Positions 44,179-52,682 of a DNA stretch of 64,000 nt are shown here, one piece after another. Source of the DNA: Amycolatopsis acididurans. Lineage in GTDB: Bacteria > Actinomycetota > Actinomycetes > Mycobacteriales > Pseudonocardiaceae. The translations under genes were made by a program, and so were the position numbers. Location of the stretch: assembly GCF_012328925.1 (NCBI RefSeq), contig NZ_JAAXLS010000005.1, forward strand, positions 124,001 through 188,000. The letters are read 5' to 3'. The notes beneath the pieces were generated by a model. It had not been told where the DNA came from, did not search any database, and worked only from the letters and a program-made list of their open reading frames with translations. Position 1 is the stretch's first letter. Every line of letters begins with the position of its first letter.

Positions 44179-44195
44179 CGTGCACATTGTGCACG
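44179..44195. promoter_or_regulatory. Perfect 7-bp inverted repeat between the two SHOCT-like genes
   Basis: CGTGCAC and GTGCACG with ATT between, 66 bp before the start of the downstream SHOCT-type gene. Position and symmetry suit an operator. A further stem (44216-44222 with 44236-44242) lies just after the upstream gene's stop and may terminate it. Confidence 0.35.
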
Positions 44196-44253
44196 GCAGC
44201 GGCCTCGTGTGGATTCGCGGGTCGTATTGTTATCTACCCGCGCGGGGCAGGCG

Positions 44254-45291
44254 TTAGCTCGCCGGCAAAGCGGCGGTGACCTGCGCACGAACGTGGTCCA
44301 GACGGCTGCGGAGCTCGGCCGGGTCACCCGTCAGCGGCTGCGAGACGCCCATTCCGACGGCGAGCGATCCCGAGCTGTACCACAGTGCCATGACCCGCCC
44401 GCTCGGATTGCTGCCGACGAAGGCGAGTTCCGATTCGGACTGGCCGAGCGGCGACATCGTGAAACCGTATCCGGTCAGTTCCTTGCGCAGGCCCATCGCG
44501 AGCTGGTCGGCCGTGGCCGGGGCGGACGCCGGGACCACGATCGTCATGGTGCCGTTCGGGCTGTTCGCGGGGTCGGCCGAGGCCCGGAAGACGATCTTGT
44601 CGGCGCCGCTCGTCCTCATCAGGTCGGCGTCGGCCTGCGTGATGAGCTGCAGCGAGACCGCCTTGCCGAGCTCCAGCGTGCCGTTGTCGGGGCTCGCCGC
44701 GCCGGGCAGCGTGGGCAGCTTGGCTTCGGCCATGCCCAGCGCGTCGGCGGGCGCGACGTTGGCCGGCGTGGGGGCCGTGGCCGAGGAGTCGTCGCGGGCG
44801 TTGAGGAACACGGTCGCGCCGATGATCATCGCGAGCACCAGCACGACGCCGAGCGCGAGGAACAGCCAGGTGGGCTTCCGGCGGGGACGCTGGACCGGCA
44901 CGGTGGGCAGCGGCGGCACCTCGGACCGACGGGGCGGGGTGAGGCCGGGCAGCGGGCCGATCGCCCTGGTCACGACGGTGGGGGCCTCGTGGATGCGTGG
45001 GTACGGCATCTTCTCGGTGGGGCGCTCGTCGGCCGGGCTCGGCGCGGTGGTGGGCCGCGTGGTGGCCAGCAGCGCGGCGGAGGCGCTCTGTTCTTGTTCG
45101 CGCTTGCGCGGCGGCTCGGGTGGAGGCGGCGTGCTCGGCGGCGGATTGAGCGGCGCGGCCACCGGTGACGGCGCGAATCCACCGGAGGCGGCGGCGAGCA
45201 GCTCGTCGCGCTGCTTGCGGTGCTCGTGCAGGCTGATCTTGCCGCCGGCCAGTTCGGCATCCAGACGGCGCAGCTCGTCCTGCCAACTCAT
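44254..45291 (-). CDS. SHOCT-like single-pass membrane protein with C-terminal exported domain (copy 2)
   Basis: A 345-residue paralogue of the neighbouring protein. It has an N-terminal MSWQDELRRLDAELAGGKISLHEHRKQRDELL hairpin, a Pro-rich linker (residues 45-140), one membrane helix (TWLFLALGVVLVLAMIIGATVFL) and an exported domain of about 165 residues. The exported halves are only weakly alike, so they may have diverged. ATG 45291. Tandem placement with the glycosyltransferase gene suggests both take part in the same envelope process; the role is not known. Confidence 0.75.
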   Translation of the reverse strand: MSWQDELRRLDAELAGGKISLHEHRKQRDELLAAASGGFAPSPVAAPLNPPPSTPPPPEPPRKREQEQSASAALLATTRPTTAPSPADERPTEKMPYPRIHEAPTVVTRAIGPLPGLTPPRRSEVPPLPTVPVQRPRRKPTWLFLALGVVLVLAMIIGATVFLNARDDSSATAPTPANVAPADALGMAEAKLPTLPGAASPDNGTLELGKAVSLQLITQADADLMRTSGADKIVFRASADPANSPNGTMTIVVPASAPATADQLAMGLRKELTGYGFTMSPLGQSESELAFVGSNPSGRVMALWYSSGSLAVGMGVSQPLTGDPAELRSRLDHVRAQVTAALPAS

Positions 45292-45364
45292 CTGGTGCTC
45301 CTTGGTGGTCTGCCGGCCCGGGCCATACGTTAGCGCGAACGAGTGGTTCCGGGCGGACGCACAG

Positions 45365-46189
45365 TCAGAAAAGGGTCAGCGGCTGCGTGGGCACGGGCTC
45401 GGGAAGCGACGCGAGTCCGGGGAGGCGTTCGCGCACGTCGTCGTGGAAACGGCGGGCCAGCGACGGTGCCTCGGCGTTGTCCGGGGTGTGGATGAACACG
45501 GTCGGGGAGCGGCCCTCGCGCAGCCAGGTCACGACCGTGTCGACCCACGGCCGCCAGCCGAGCGCGGTCCGCTCGGGATCGTCGCGGCCGATGTAGCGCA
45601 CCACCGGATGGGCCGTGAGCGCCTCGGCCCGGCGGGGCAGCCGCGGCTTCTTCTGCCAGGATTCCTGTTCCGCCTCGGTGACCGGCGGCTGTCCGAACAG
45701 GACGGTGGTGTCGAAGGTGACCCACTCCGCGCCGTCGAGCGTCGCTTCGAGCGCTCGCGGATCGTCGAAGAACGCCGGATGGCGCACCTCGACCACCCGC
45801 CGGTAGTCCCGCGGCAACCTGCGCAGGAACGACGCGAGGGCAGGCAGATCGGCGGGCCCGAAGGACGGCGGCAGCTGGACCCACAGCGCATGCACCCGTT
45901 GCCCCAGCGGTTCGACGGCGTCGAGGAACGCGCGCATCCGCGGCGCGACGTCCACCAGCCGCCGCTCGTGTGTGACGGTCTTGGGGATCTTGAGCAGGAA
46001 CCGGAACTCCGGCGTGGTCTGCTCCACCCACGAGGCGACGGTGTCGGCGGACGGGGTGGCGTAGAAGGTCGTGTTGCCCTCGACCGCGTTGCACCAGGAG
46101 GCATACGCCCGAAGCCGCTCCCGTGGCGCCAGTGGCCGGTTCTCCCACGACGGATGACTCCACATCGCGCAGCCGACGTGGAGATTCAT
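45365..46189 (-). CDS. DUF72 (YecE-like) protein
   Basis: A 274-residue protein of the DUF72/YecE family, TIM-barrel-like, recognised by GNTTFYATPSADTVASWVEQTTPEFRFLLKIPKTVTHERRL and by the VQLPPSF and VFIHTPDN segments. The biochemical function of the family is not settled. ATG 46189 lies 7 nt after TAGCCT (46197-46202), a leaderless start. The gene ends 73 bp before the SHOCT-type gene and is not obviously linked to it. Confidence 0.85.
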   Translation of the reverse strand: MNLHVGCAMWSHPSWENRPLAPRERLRAYASWCNAVEGNTTFYATPSADTVASWVEQTTPEFRFLLKIPKTVTHERRLVDVAPRMRAFLDAVEPLGQRVHALWVQLPPSFGPADLPALASFLRRLPRDYRRVVEVRHPAFFDDPRALEATLDGAEWVTFDTTVLFGQPPVTEAEQESWQKKPRLPRRAEALTAHPVVRYIGRDDPERTALGWRPWVDTVVTWLREGRSPTVFIHTPDNAEAPSLARRFHDDVRERLPGLASLPEPVPTQPLTLF

Positions 46190-46205
46190 GCCGGCGAGGC
46201 TACCT

Positions 46206-48155
46206 TCACGCGTACGCCGCCGCCTGCAGCGTGAACAGGTCCGCGTACTGGCCGCCCAGCGCCATCAGCTCGTCGTGGGTGCCCTGTTCGACCAGCTTCC
46301 CGCGTTCCAGGAACAGGATCTTCTCCGCCTGCCGGACCGTGGAGAACCGGTGCGAGATGTACAGCGTGGTGCGGCCGGCGGCCAGCGCCCGCAGGCGCGC
46401 GAACAGGTCGTGCTCGGCCTGCGCGTCCAGCGCCGAGGTCGGCTCGTCCAGGATCAGCACCGGCGCGTCCCGCATGAAGGCCCGCGCCAGCGCCACCTTC
46501 TGCCACTCCCCGCCGGACAGGCTCACGCCCTGGTCGAACCACCGGCCCAGCGGGCTGTCGTACCCCTTCGGCAGCCGCTCCAGCCGCTCGGCCGCGCCCG
46601 CCCGCCGCGCCGAGTCCACGATGCGCTCGCGATCGTCGAGGCCGCTGAGCTGGCCGAGCCCGATGTTCTCCGCCGCGGTCCCCTGGTAGGTCACGTAGTC
46701 CTGGAACATCGCGCTGATCTGGGCCCGCAGCTCGTCGGGGTCGAACTCGCGGATGTCCGTGCCGTCCAGCAGGATCCGCCCCGCCGTCGGGTCGTACAGG
46801 CGGCACAGCAGTTTGATCAACGTCGACTTGCCCGCCCCGTTCCGGCCCACCACGGCCACCGTCTCGCCGGGCCGGATCTCGAAACTCACCCCGTCCAGCG
46901 CCGCCTCGTCCGCGCCGGGATAGCTGAACGACACGTCCCGGAACTCGACGTGCCCCCGCACCGGCGAGGGCAGCGCCCGCGGCCGCGAAGGCGCCGTGAT
47001 CCCCGGCCGCGTCCCGAGGAACTGATACAACGTGTCGAGATAGAGATTGTTCTCGTACATCCCCGTGAACCCGTTGAACAGCCCCTGCACCGAGGTCTGC
47101 ACCGCCGTCGCGGCGCTCGTGTACAAGGCCAGGTCACCGATCGTGAGCCTGCCCGCCACCGCCTCCAGCGCGATGTACAGCGCGATCCCCGAACCCGCCA
47201 GCGTCGAGAGCAGCCCCCACGCCGTGCCGACGACGTTGCGGGTCGTGGTCAGCTTCCGTTCCCGCGCGTAGTAGGTCTGCCCGAGCCGCCGGAACCGGTC
47301 GACCAGGTAGTCGCCGAGCCCGAACACCTTGGTCTCCTTGGCGTAGGTGTCCGTGGTGACCAGCGACGACAGGTAGTCCATGCGCCGCCGGATCGGGGAG
47401 ATGTACAGCGCCAGCATGAACGCGCGCGACCCGTACTTCGACTGCGAGATGAACGCCGGAATCGGCGCCAGCAGGGCCACCGCGGCCAGCAGCGGGTTCA
47501 CCGACACCAGCAGCGCCACCATGCTCGCGAACGTGATCGCGGTGCGGACCAGGCTCAGCGCCGAGGTCATCATCGACACCGGCCGCGACGGTGCCTCCTG
47601 CGAGGCCTGCCGCAGCAGGTCATAGGACTCCGACCCCTCGAAGAACTCCAGGTCGAGCTTGGCGGCGTGCGCCATCACCTGGTGCCGGATGGTCAGTGTC
47701 ATCCGTTCCTGCAGCAGTTGCTGCGCGACGTTCGTCAGCGCGGTGCTCAGCGCGGTGAGCGTGAAGACGCCCAGCTGGAACAGCGTGATCTCGACGATCC
47801 GGTTCGTCGACCCGTGCCCGGCCACGGCCGCGACGACGGCGTCCAGCAACAGTTTCGCGATGTAGGCGGTGACCGTCGGCACCAACCCGCTGATCAAAGT
47901 GGACAGTGCGATGAGGATCGTCATCGGCGGGCTCGCCCGCCAGGTCAGGCTGATCACCCTGGGCAGGCCGCGCACCGTGCCCGCGACGTTCGTGCGCAGC
48001 CGGTGCCATCTGGCACGCAGATCCTTGGGCTGGTCGTCCTGCTTGGGGTCCGGGATGTCGATCGGGCCGGTCAGCCCGCTGTCCGGTACCGTGCTGCTCG
48101 CCTTGCGCAGCCGTTTGCGCAGGCCGGTGCCCGGCATGCCGCCGCCGTGCATCAT
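46206..48155 (-). CDS. ABC exporter half-transporter (membrane domain plus ATPase)
   Basis: A 649-residue exporter. Six membrane segments lie within about residues 65-370, then an ATPase with Walker A VVGRNGAGKSTL, signature LSGGEWQKVALARAF and Walker [14 protein letters not shown]. It works as a dimer to export a lipid, peptide or drug; the substrate is unknown. ATG 48155 overlaps the TetR gene stop (ATGA), so it is translated with the regulator; ATG 48152 is the alternative. The reading frame remains open further upstream, in the TetR gene, but that is overlap. Confidence 0.87.
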   Translation of the reverse strand: MMHGGGMPGTGLRKRLRKASSTVPDSGLTGPIDIPDPKQDDQPKDLRARWHRLRTNVAGTVRGLPRVISLTWRASPPMTILIALSTLISGLVPTVTAYIAKLLLDAVVAAVAGHGSTNRIVEITLFQLGVFTLTALSTALTNVAQQLLQERMTLTIRHQVMAHAAKLDLEFFEGSESYDLLRQASQEAPSRPVSMMTSALSLVRTAITFASMVALLVSVNPLLAAVALLAPIPAFISQSKYGSRAFMLALYISPIRRRMDYLSSLVTTDTYAKETKVFGLGDYLVDRFRRLGQTYYARERKLTTTRNVVGTAWGLLSTLAGSGIALYIALEAVAGRLTIGDLALYTSAATAVQTSVQGLFNGFTGMYENNLYLDTLYQFLGTRPGITAPSRPRALPSPVRGHVEFRDVSFSYPGADEAALDGVSFEIRPGETVAVVGRNGAGKSTLIKLLCRLYDPTAGRILLDGTDIREFDPDELRAQISAMFQDYVTYQGTAAENIGLGQLSGLDDRERIVDSARRAGAAERLERLPKGYDSPLGRWFDQGVSLSGGEWQKVALARAFMRDAPVLILDEPTSALDAQAEHDLFARLRALAAGRTTLYISHRFSTVRQAEKILFLERGKLVEQGTHDELMALGGQYADLFTLQAAAYA

Positions 48156-48745
48156 CTGGCCACCACCGCCCCGTGCAGGAACACGTCGATCAGCTGCGCG
48201 ACGTCCGGGGTGTGCTCGTCGCGCGGCCGGTTGAACAGCAGCGCCAGGAACATCGCGGCCGACTGCTGTGGCGACAGGCGCAGCGTGTCCTTGTCCGGTT
48301 CGAAGAGCTCCGCGACCGCTTCGCGCATCGCGGTGACCGACGCCGCCCGGTCCCCGCCGCGGTGCCGTTTGCGCAGGTTGTTCGCCTGTCCGGACTGGTG
48401 CAGCGACGCCATCAGCGCCCCCATCCGGTCGAGGTGGGCGCGCAATGCGTCGGCGGCCTCGGCGAGCCTGGTTTCCAGCCGCGCCTCCAGCGGGATCTCG
48501 GTGATGAGCCCGAGCGCGTCGTCCGGGCGCAGTGCCTCCAGCACGCACTCCTGGATGAGTTCGTCCTTGTCCTTGAACGCGCGGAAGATCGTGCCCTCGC
48601 CGATGCCCGCGGCACGCGCGATCTGCGCCGTGGTGACGGCCGCGCCGTGCTCGACCACCAGCGGGAGCACGGCACGGACGATCATCTCGCGGCGCTGCTC
48701 CTGGCTCATCGCGGGCGCGCGCCGCTTGGTCCCCGTGGAGTTCAT
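48152..48745 (-). CDS. TetR-family regulator of the ABC exporter
   Basis: A 197-residue TetR protein with an N-terminal HTH (TTAQIARAAGIGEGTIFRAFKDKDELI, about residues 38-65) and a helical ligand domain. It overlaps the exporter start, so the two form an operon. ATG 48745 lies 7 nt after CATAGT (48753-48758); GTG 48754 is an alternative. A perfect palindrome at 48759-48778 sits just upstream of that -10 box, so autorepression relieved by an exported compound is likely. Confidence 0.88.
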   Translation of the reverse strand: MNSTGTKRRAPAMSQEQRREMIVRAVLPLVVEHGAAVTTAQIARAAGIGEGTIFRAFKDKDELIQECVLEALRPDDALGLITEIPLEARLETRLAEAADALRAHLDRMGALMASLHQSGQANNLRKRHRGGDRAASVTAMREAVAELFEPDKDTLRLSPQQSAAMFLALLFNRPRDEHTPDVAQLIDVFLHGAVVAR

Positions 48746-48758
48746 ACCGACCACTATG

Positions 48759-48778
48759 CGGAGTGAGTTCTCACTCCG
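48759..48778. promoter_or_regulatory. Perfect 9-bp inverted repeat: candidate TetR operator
   Basis: CGGAGTGAG and CTCACTCCG with TT between are perfectly symmetric. The element abuts the -10 box (48753-48758) of the TetR-exporter operon, where it would cover the -35/-10 spacer. The length and symmetry are those of TetR-dimer sites. It also lies 55 bp beyond the convergent-side E2 stop, so it is specific to the TetR promoter. Confidence 0.7.
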
Positions 48779-48832
48779 TCAAGCGGATAAAAACGAGCGG
48801 GGAGCCCGCGCACCGGACTCCCCGCTCGTGGT

Positions 48833-50095
48833 TCAGTACGTCATCGACATCGCCGGATCGGCCAGAATCGCGCCGACGTCGGCCAGGAACTGCGAACCCT
48901 GCTGCCCGTCGATCAGCCGGTGGTCGAAGCTCAGTGCGAGCTGCAGCACCTTGCGCACGGCCAGCTCGCCGTCGACGACCCACGGCATGTCCTTGATCGC
49001 GCCGAACGCGAGGATCGCCGCCTCCCCGGGATTGATGATCGGGGTGCCGGTGTCCACGCCGAACACGCCCACGTTGGTGATCGTGATCGTGCCGTTCAGC
49101 ATGTCCGCGGGCGGTGTCTTGCCGTCGCGGGCGGTCGCCGTCAGCTCCTCCAGCGCGACCGCCAGCTCCCGCAGCGACATCGCGTCCGCGTCCCGGATCT
49201 TGGGCACCACGAGCCCGCGCGGGGTCGCCGCGGCGACCCCGAGGTGCACGTAGTCCTTGTAGACGATCTCGCCCGCGGCCTCGTCCCAGGTCGCGTTGAC
49301 GTCCGGGGTCCGCTTCGCGGCGAGGCACACGGCCTTCGCCGCGAACACCAGCGGGGTCAGCTTCAGGCCGGCGAAGGCGGGGTGCTTCTTGAGCCGCTCC
49401 CGGAACTCCATCATCGGTGTGACGTCGATGGTCAGGAACTCCGTGACGTGCGGCGCGCTGAACGCACTGGCCGCCACCGCCTGCGCGGTCGCCTTGCGCA
49501 CGCCCTTGATCGGCACCCGCCGCTCGCGTGCGCCGCTCACCGGTGCGGGTGCCGGCGGGGCGGCCGCGCGTTCGACGTCCTCGCGGGTGATCACGCCGTC
49601 GGACGATCCGGCGAGCGCGGTCAGGTCCACCCCGAGGTCCTTGGCGAGCTTGCGCACCGGCGGTTTCGCCAGCGGCACGTATCCGCCGCGCGCCGCCGGA
49701 ACGGCCGGCTCCTGCGGCGCGGGTGTCTCGGGCGCCTTACGCGCGCGGCGTTTCGCCGCGACCGTCTTCGAGCCGTAGCCGACGAGGGGTTTCATCTCCT
49801 CGTCCTCGGCGGCGGGCGCCGAACCGTTCATGGCCGGCGCGGCGCCCGAGGGATCGACGTCGATGGTGAGGATCGGCGCGCCGACCTCGACCGTCTGGCC
49901 CGGCTGCACGAGCAGCTCGGTGACCTTGCCCGCCCACGGGATCGGCAGTTCGACGGCGGCCTTCGCGGTCTCCACCTCGACCACGATCTGGTTGACCGAC
50001 ACGACGTCCCCCGGCTGGACGCGCCAGCCGAGGATCTCGGCCTCGGTGAGGCCCTCGGCGGTGTCGGCGAGCAGGAACTGTTTGAAGTCCGGCAC
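48833..50095 (-). CDS. bkdC: Branched-chain 2-oxoacid dehydrogenase E2 (dihydrolipoyl acyltransferase)
   Basis: A 420-residue E2. The lipoyl domain carries Lys45 in VETAKAAVELP (the usual D/E-K-A context); a peripheral-subunit-binding domain lies near 145-180 (VRKLAKDLGVDLTALAGSSDGVITREDV), and the catalytic domain ends with His392 and Asp396 in SFDHRLIDG. It transfers the acyl group to CoA in the complex with E1alpha/E1beta. GTG 50095 is 3 bp after the E1beta stop. It is the last gene of the operon; no E3 gene lies in the window. Confidence 0.92.
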   Translation of the reverse strand: MPDFKQFLLADTAEGLTEAEILGWRVQPGDVVSVNQIVVEVETAKAAVELPIPWAGKVTELLVQPGQTVEVGAPILTIDVDPSGAAPAMNGSAPAAEDEEMKPLVGYGSKTVAAKRRARKAPETPAPQEPAVPAARGGYVPLAKPPVRKLAKDLGVDLTALAGSSDGVITREDVERAAAPPAPAPVSGARERRVPIKGVRKATAQAVAASAFSAPHVTEFLTIDVTPMMEFRERLKKHPAFAGLKLTPLVFAAKAVCLAAKRTPDVNATWDEAAGEIVYKDYVHLGVAAATPRGLVVPKIRDADAMSLRELAVALEELTATARDGKTPPADMLNGTITITNVGVFGVDTGTPIINPGEAAILAFGAIKDMPWVVDGELAVRKVLQLALSFDHRLIDGQQGSQFLADVGAILADPAMSMTY

Positions 50096-50098
50096 CGC

Positions 50099-51127
50099 TC
50101 ACCACCCCAGTGATCGGTCGACGGCGTGCAGCACCCGGTCGAGATCGGGCAGGTAGTGCTCCTCCAGCTTCGACGGCGGATACGGCGTGTCGAAGCCGGT
50201 CACCCGCAGCACGGGCGATTCCAGCGAATAGAAGCATTCCTGCTGCACACGGGCCGCGATCTCCGAGGTGACCGAGGATTCCGACGGCGCTTCGCTGACC
50301 GCGATGAGCCTGCCGGTGCGGCGCACCGACTCGAACACCGGGCCGAGGTCCAGCGGCGAGATCGTGCGCAGGTCGATGACCTCCAGCGAACGGCCTTCCT
50401 CGGCTGCCGCGGTGGCCGCGTCCAGGCACACCTTCACCGAAGGCCCGTACGCCACCAGCGTCGCGTCGCTGCCCTGCCGCAGCACCCGCGAGGCGAACAG
50501 CGGGCCCACCGGATTCGCGGTGTCCACATCGGACTTCAGCTGTCCGTTGTGGTAGAGCCGTTTCGGCTCGAAGAACAGCACCGGATCGTCACACGAGATG
50601 GCCTGCTGGATCATCCAGTACGCGTCGGCCGGATTCGAGCAGGAGACGACCTTGAGCCCGGCGATGTGCGCGAACAGCGACTCCGGCGATTCGGAGTGAT
50701 GCTCGACCGCGCCGATCCCGCCGCCGTAGGGCACCCGCACCACGACCGGCACCTTGACCCGGCCCTGCGACCGGTAGTGCAGCTTCGCGAGCTGGCTGGA
50801 GATCTGGTCGAAACCGGGGAAGATGAATCCCTCGAACTGGATCTCGCACACCGGGCGGAACCCGCGCACGGCCAGCCCCACCGCGGTGCCGATGATGCCG
50901 GACTCGGCCAGTGGGGTGTCGAGTACGCGCTGCTCGCCGAAGTCCTTCTGCAGCCCGTCGGTGATACGGAAGACACCGCCGAGCTTGCCGACGTCCTCAC
51001 CGAGGATGATGACCTTGTCGTCGGCCTCCATCGCGGCGCGCAGCCCGAGGTTGAGCGCCTTGCCGATGGTCAGGGACTGAACCGGGGACCGTACGTCCAT
51101 TTCGGACTTCACTGGTGCGGCCATCAT
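50099..51127 (-). CDS. bkdB: Branched-chain 2-oxoacid dehydrogenase E1 beta subunit
   Basis: A 342-residue transketolase-like E1beta with LGEDVGKLGGVFRITDGLQ near the N-terminus, EIQFEGFIFPGFDQI and VPYGGGIGAVEHHSESPES (conserved His), as in branched-chain enzymes. It pairs with E1alpha to bind thiamine diphosphate. Start ATG 51127 overlaps the E1alpha stop (ATGA); ATG 51124 is in frame. The operon order E1alpha, E1beta, E2 is standard for bkd. Confidence 0.92.
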   Translation of the reverse strand: MMAAPVKSEMDVRSPVQSLTIGKALNLGLRAAMEADDKVIILGEDVGKLGGVFRITDGLQKDFGEQRVLDTPLAESGIIGTAVGLAVRGFRPVCEIQFEGFIFPGFDQISSQLAKLHYRSQGRVKVPVVVRVPYGGGIGAVEHHSESPESLFAHIAGLKVVSCSNPADAYWMIQQAISCDDPVLFFEPKRLYHNGQLKSDVDTANPVGPLFASRVLRQGSDATLVAYGPSVKVCLDAATAAAEEGRSLEVIDLRTISPLDLGPVFESVRRTGRLIAVSEAPSESSVTSEIAARVQQECFYSLESPVLRVTGFDTPYPPSKLEEHYLPDLDRVLHAVDRSLGW

Positions 51128-52332
51128 CGCTCACCCGCCGTCGCGAATCCGTCCAGATAGGACAGGTACTCGGCCCGCTGTGCCTCCAGCACGGGAGATG
51201 GTTCGGCATAGACGTTGTCGAAAACCCGGTCCGGCGGCGGTTCGGGCATGTTGAACGTGAACTCGCGCAGGTCCGCGGCGAAGGCGTCGGCCTCGGCCTG
51301 CACCTGGTCGAAGTAGGACTGGTCGGCCAGTCCGTTACGGGCAAGATGCACGCGCACGCGCTCGATCGGGTCCTTGAGCTTCCACGCCTCCAGCTCGTCG
51401 GAGAGCCGGTAGCGGGTCGGATCGTCGGTCGTGGTGTGCGCGTCCATGCGATAGGTGTAGGCCTCGATCAGCACGGGACCGTTGCCGTGCCGGCATTCCT
51501 CCAGTGCCCAGCGGGTCACCGCGAGACAGGCCAGCACGTCGTTGCCGTCCACCCGGATGCCGGGGAAACCGTAGCCACGCGCGCGCTGGTACAGCGGAAG
51601 CCGCGACTGGCGCTCGGTCGGTTCGGAGATCGCCCACTGGTTGTTCTGGCAGAAGAACACCAGCGGCGCGTCGTACACCGCGGCCCACACGAAGCCCTCG
51701 TGCACGTCGCCCTGGCTGGTGGCGCCGTCGCCGAAGTAGACGATGGTGGCCTCACCGTCGTCATCCCCGACCTTGCCCTCGAACTTCTGGCCCATCGCGT
51801 ACCCGGCCGCGTTGAGCACCTGGTTGCCGATGACGATCGTGTAGGGGTGGAAGCCGTGGGCCTTGAAGTCCCAGCCGCCGTGGTCGGTGCAGCGGAAAAT
51901 GCCCAGCAGCTCGCGGAAGTCCACGCCGCGGGTGTAGGCCACGCCGTGCTCGCGGTAGCTGGGGAAGGCCATGTCCTGCGGTTTCAGTGCCCTGCCGGAA
52001 CCGATCTGCGCGGCCTCCTGGCCCAGCAGCGGAACCCAGATGCCCAGCTGGCCCTGGCGCTGCATGGCGTTGGACTCGCGGTCGGCACGGCGCACCAGCA
52101 CCATGTCGCGGTAGAGCCCGCGTAGTGCCGTGCCGTCGATATCCTCGACGTAGCTGTCGAAGAGGGGGGCGGGGACTCGTTCGCCTTCGGGGGTCAGCAG
52201 CTGAGTCAGCTCAGCGCCACCTTCGCTCGTAGCTCGCAAACCAGCGATCACCTGCTCCCGGGATGGTTGTGCCGCTCGTGCGGCCGGTCCTTCCCCGGGC
52301 TCCGGGTGCGTCCACTGTTCTGGGGACGACAT
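51124..52332 (-). CDS. bkdA: Branched-chain 2-oxoacid dehydrogenase E1 alpha subunit
   Basis: A 402-residue E1alpha. The thiamine diphosphate motif runs from GDG (201-203) to NN (230-231), 26 residues apart; HTTTDDPTRYR (about 299-309) is the usual phosphorylation-loop region with conserved His. It decarboxylates branched-chain 2-oxoacids. Start ATG 52332 follows AGGAGA by 8 nt on the minus strand; the open frame upstream lacks a site. It is the first gene of the bkd operon, which supplies branched starter units for fatty acids and polyketides. Confidence 0.92.
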   Translation of the reverse strand: MSSPEQWTHPEPGEGPAARAAQPSREQVIAGLRATSEGGAELTQLLTPEGERVPAPLFDSYVEDIDGTALRGLYRDMVLVRRADRESNAMQRQGQLGIWVPLLGQEAAQIGSGRALKPQDMAFPSYREHGVAYTRGVDFRELLGIFRCTDHGGWDFKAHGFHPYTIVIGNQVLNAAGYAMGQKFEGKVGDDDGEATIVYFGDGATSQGDVHEGFVWAAVYDAPLVFFCQNNQWAISEPTERQSRLPLYQRARGYGFPGIRVDGNDVLACLAVTRWALEECRHGNGPVLIEAYTYRMDAHTTTDDPTRYRLSDELEAWKLKDPIERVRVHLARNGLADQSYFDQVQAEADAFAADLREFTFNMPEPPPDRVFDNVYAEPSPVLEAQRAEYLSYLDGFATAGER

Positions 52333-52682
52333 GCGCGTGTTCTCCTGACGTGTCAGCGCCGGGAGGTCGCTTGTGGCGACTTCACCGGCTGGGACCGGCG
52401 GCCACCCGCGCATCGGGTCCGAAGCGCTCGGGGTAACCGTCGGCCGTGACGGCTTACGTCGTAATCCTGACACGAACGGGCCCTCTCCGGTGAGTCACGA
52501 CTCCGGATTTGTTGTCCGGAAACCGTCGTTGAGCTGCGAAAACCGTAGGACTACCGAAGGTGGGGGTGCCGAGAGTCGGGCATGCACACGCGGTGTGACC
52601 AGCCGGTTGTGCCGCGCGTACCGGCCCCGGTCCGGGAGATGCTCATCGGGCGTGACCTGCGCCACATCGGCGCGCTGGCAGA
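52333..52682. other. 350-bp divergent promoter region (bkd operon / M20 dipeptidase)
   Basis: No gene is supported here. Two TCCGGA palindromes 13 bp apart (52502-52507 and 52515-52520) and the direct repeat AAACCGT near 52520 and 52540 stand out as possible binding sites. AGGAGA upstream of the E1alpha ATG belongs to the ribosome site of that gene. Promoters for both directions must lie here. Confidence 0.45.

Noticed and set aside
42917..44257. 446-codon plus-strand frame opposite the SHOCT-type gene
   Set aside because: Shadow of the minus-strand gene; no ribosome site and no recognisable motif.
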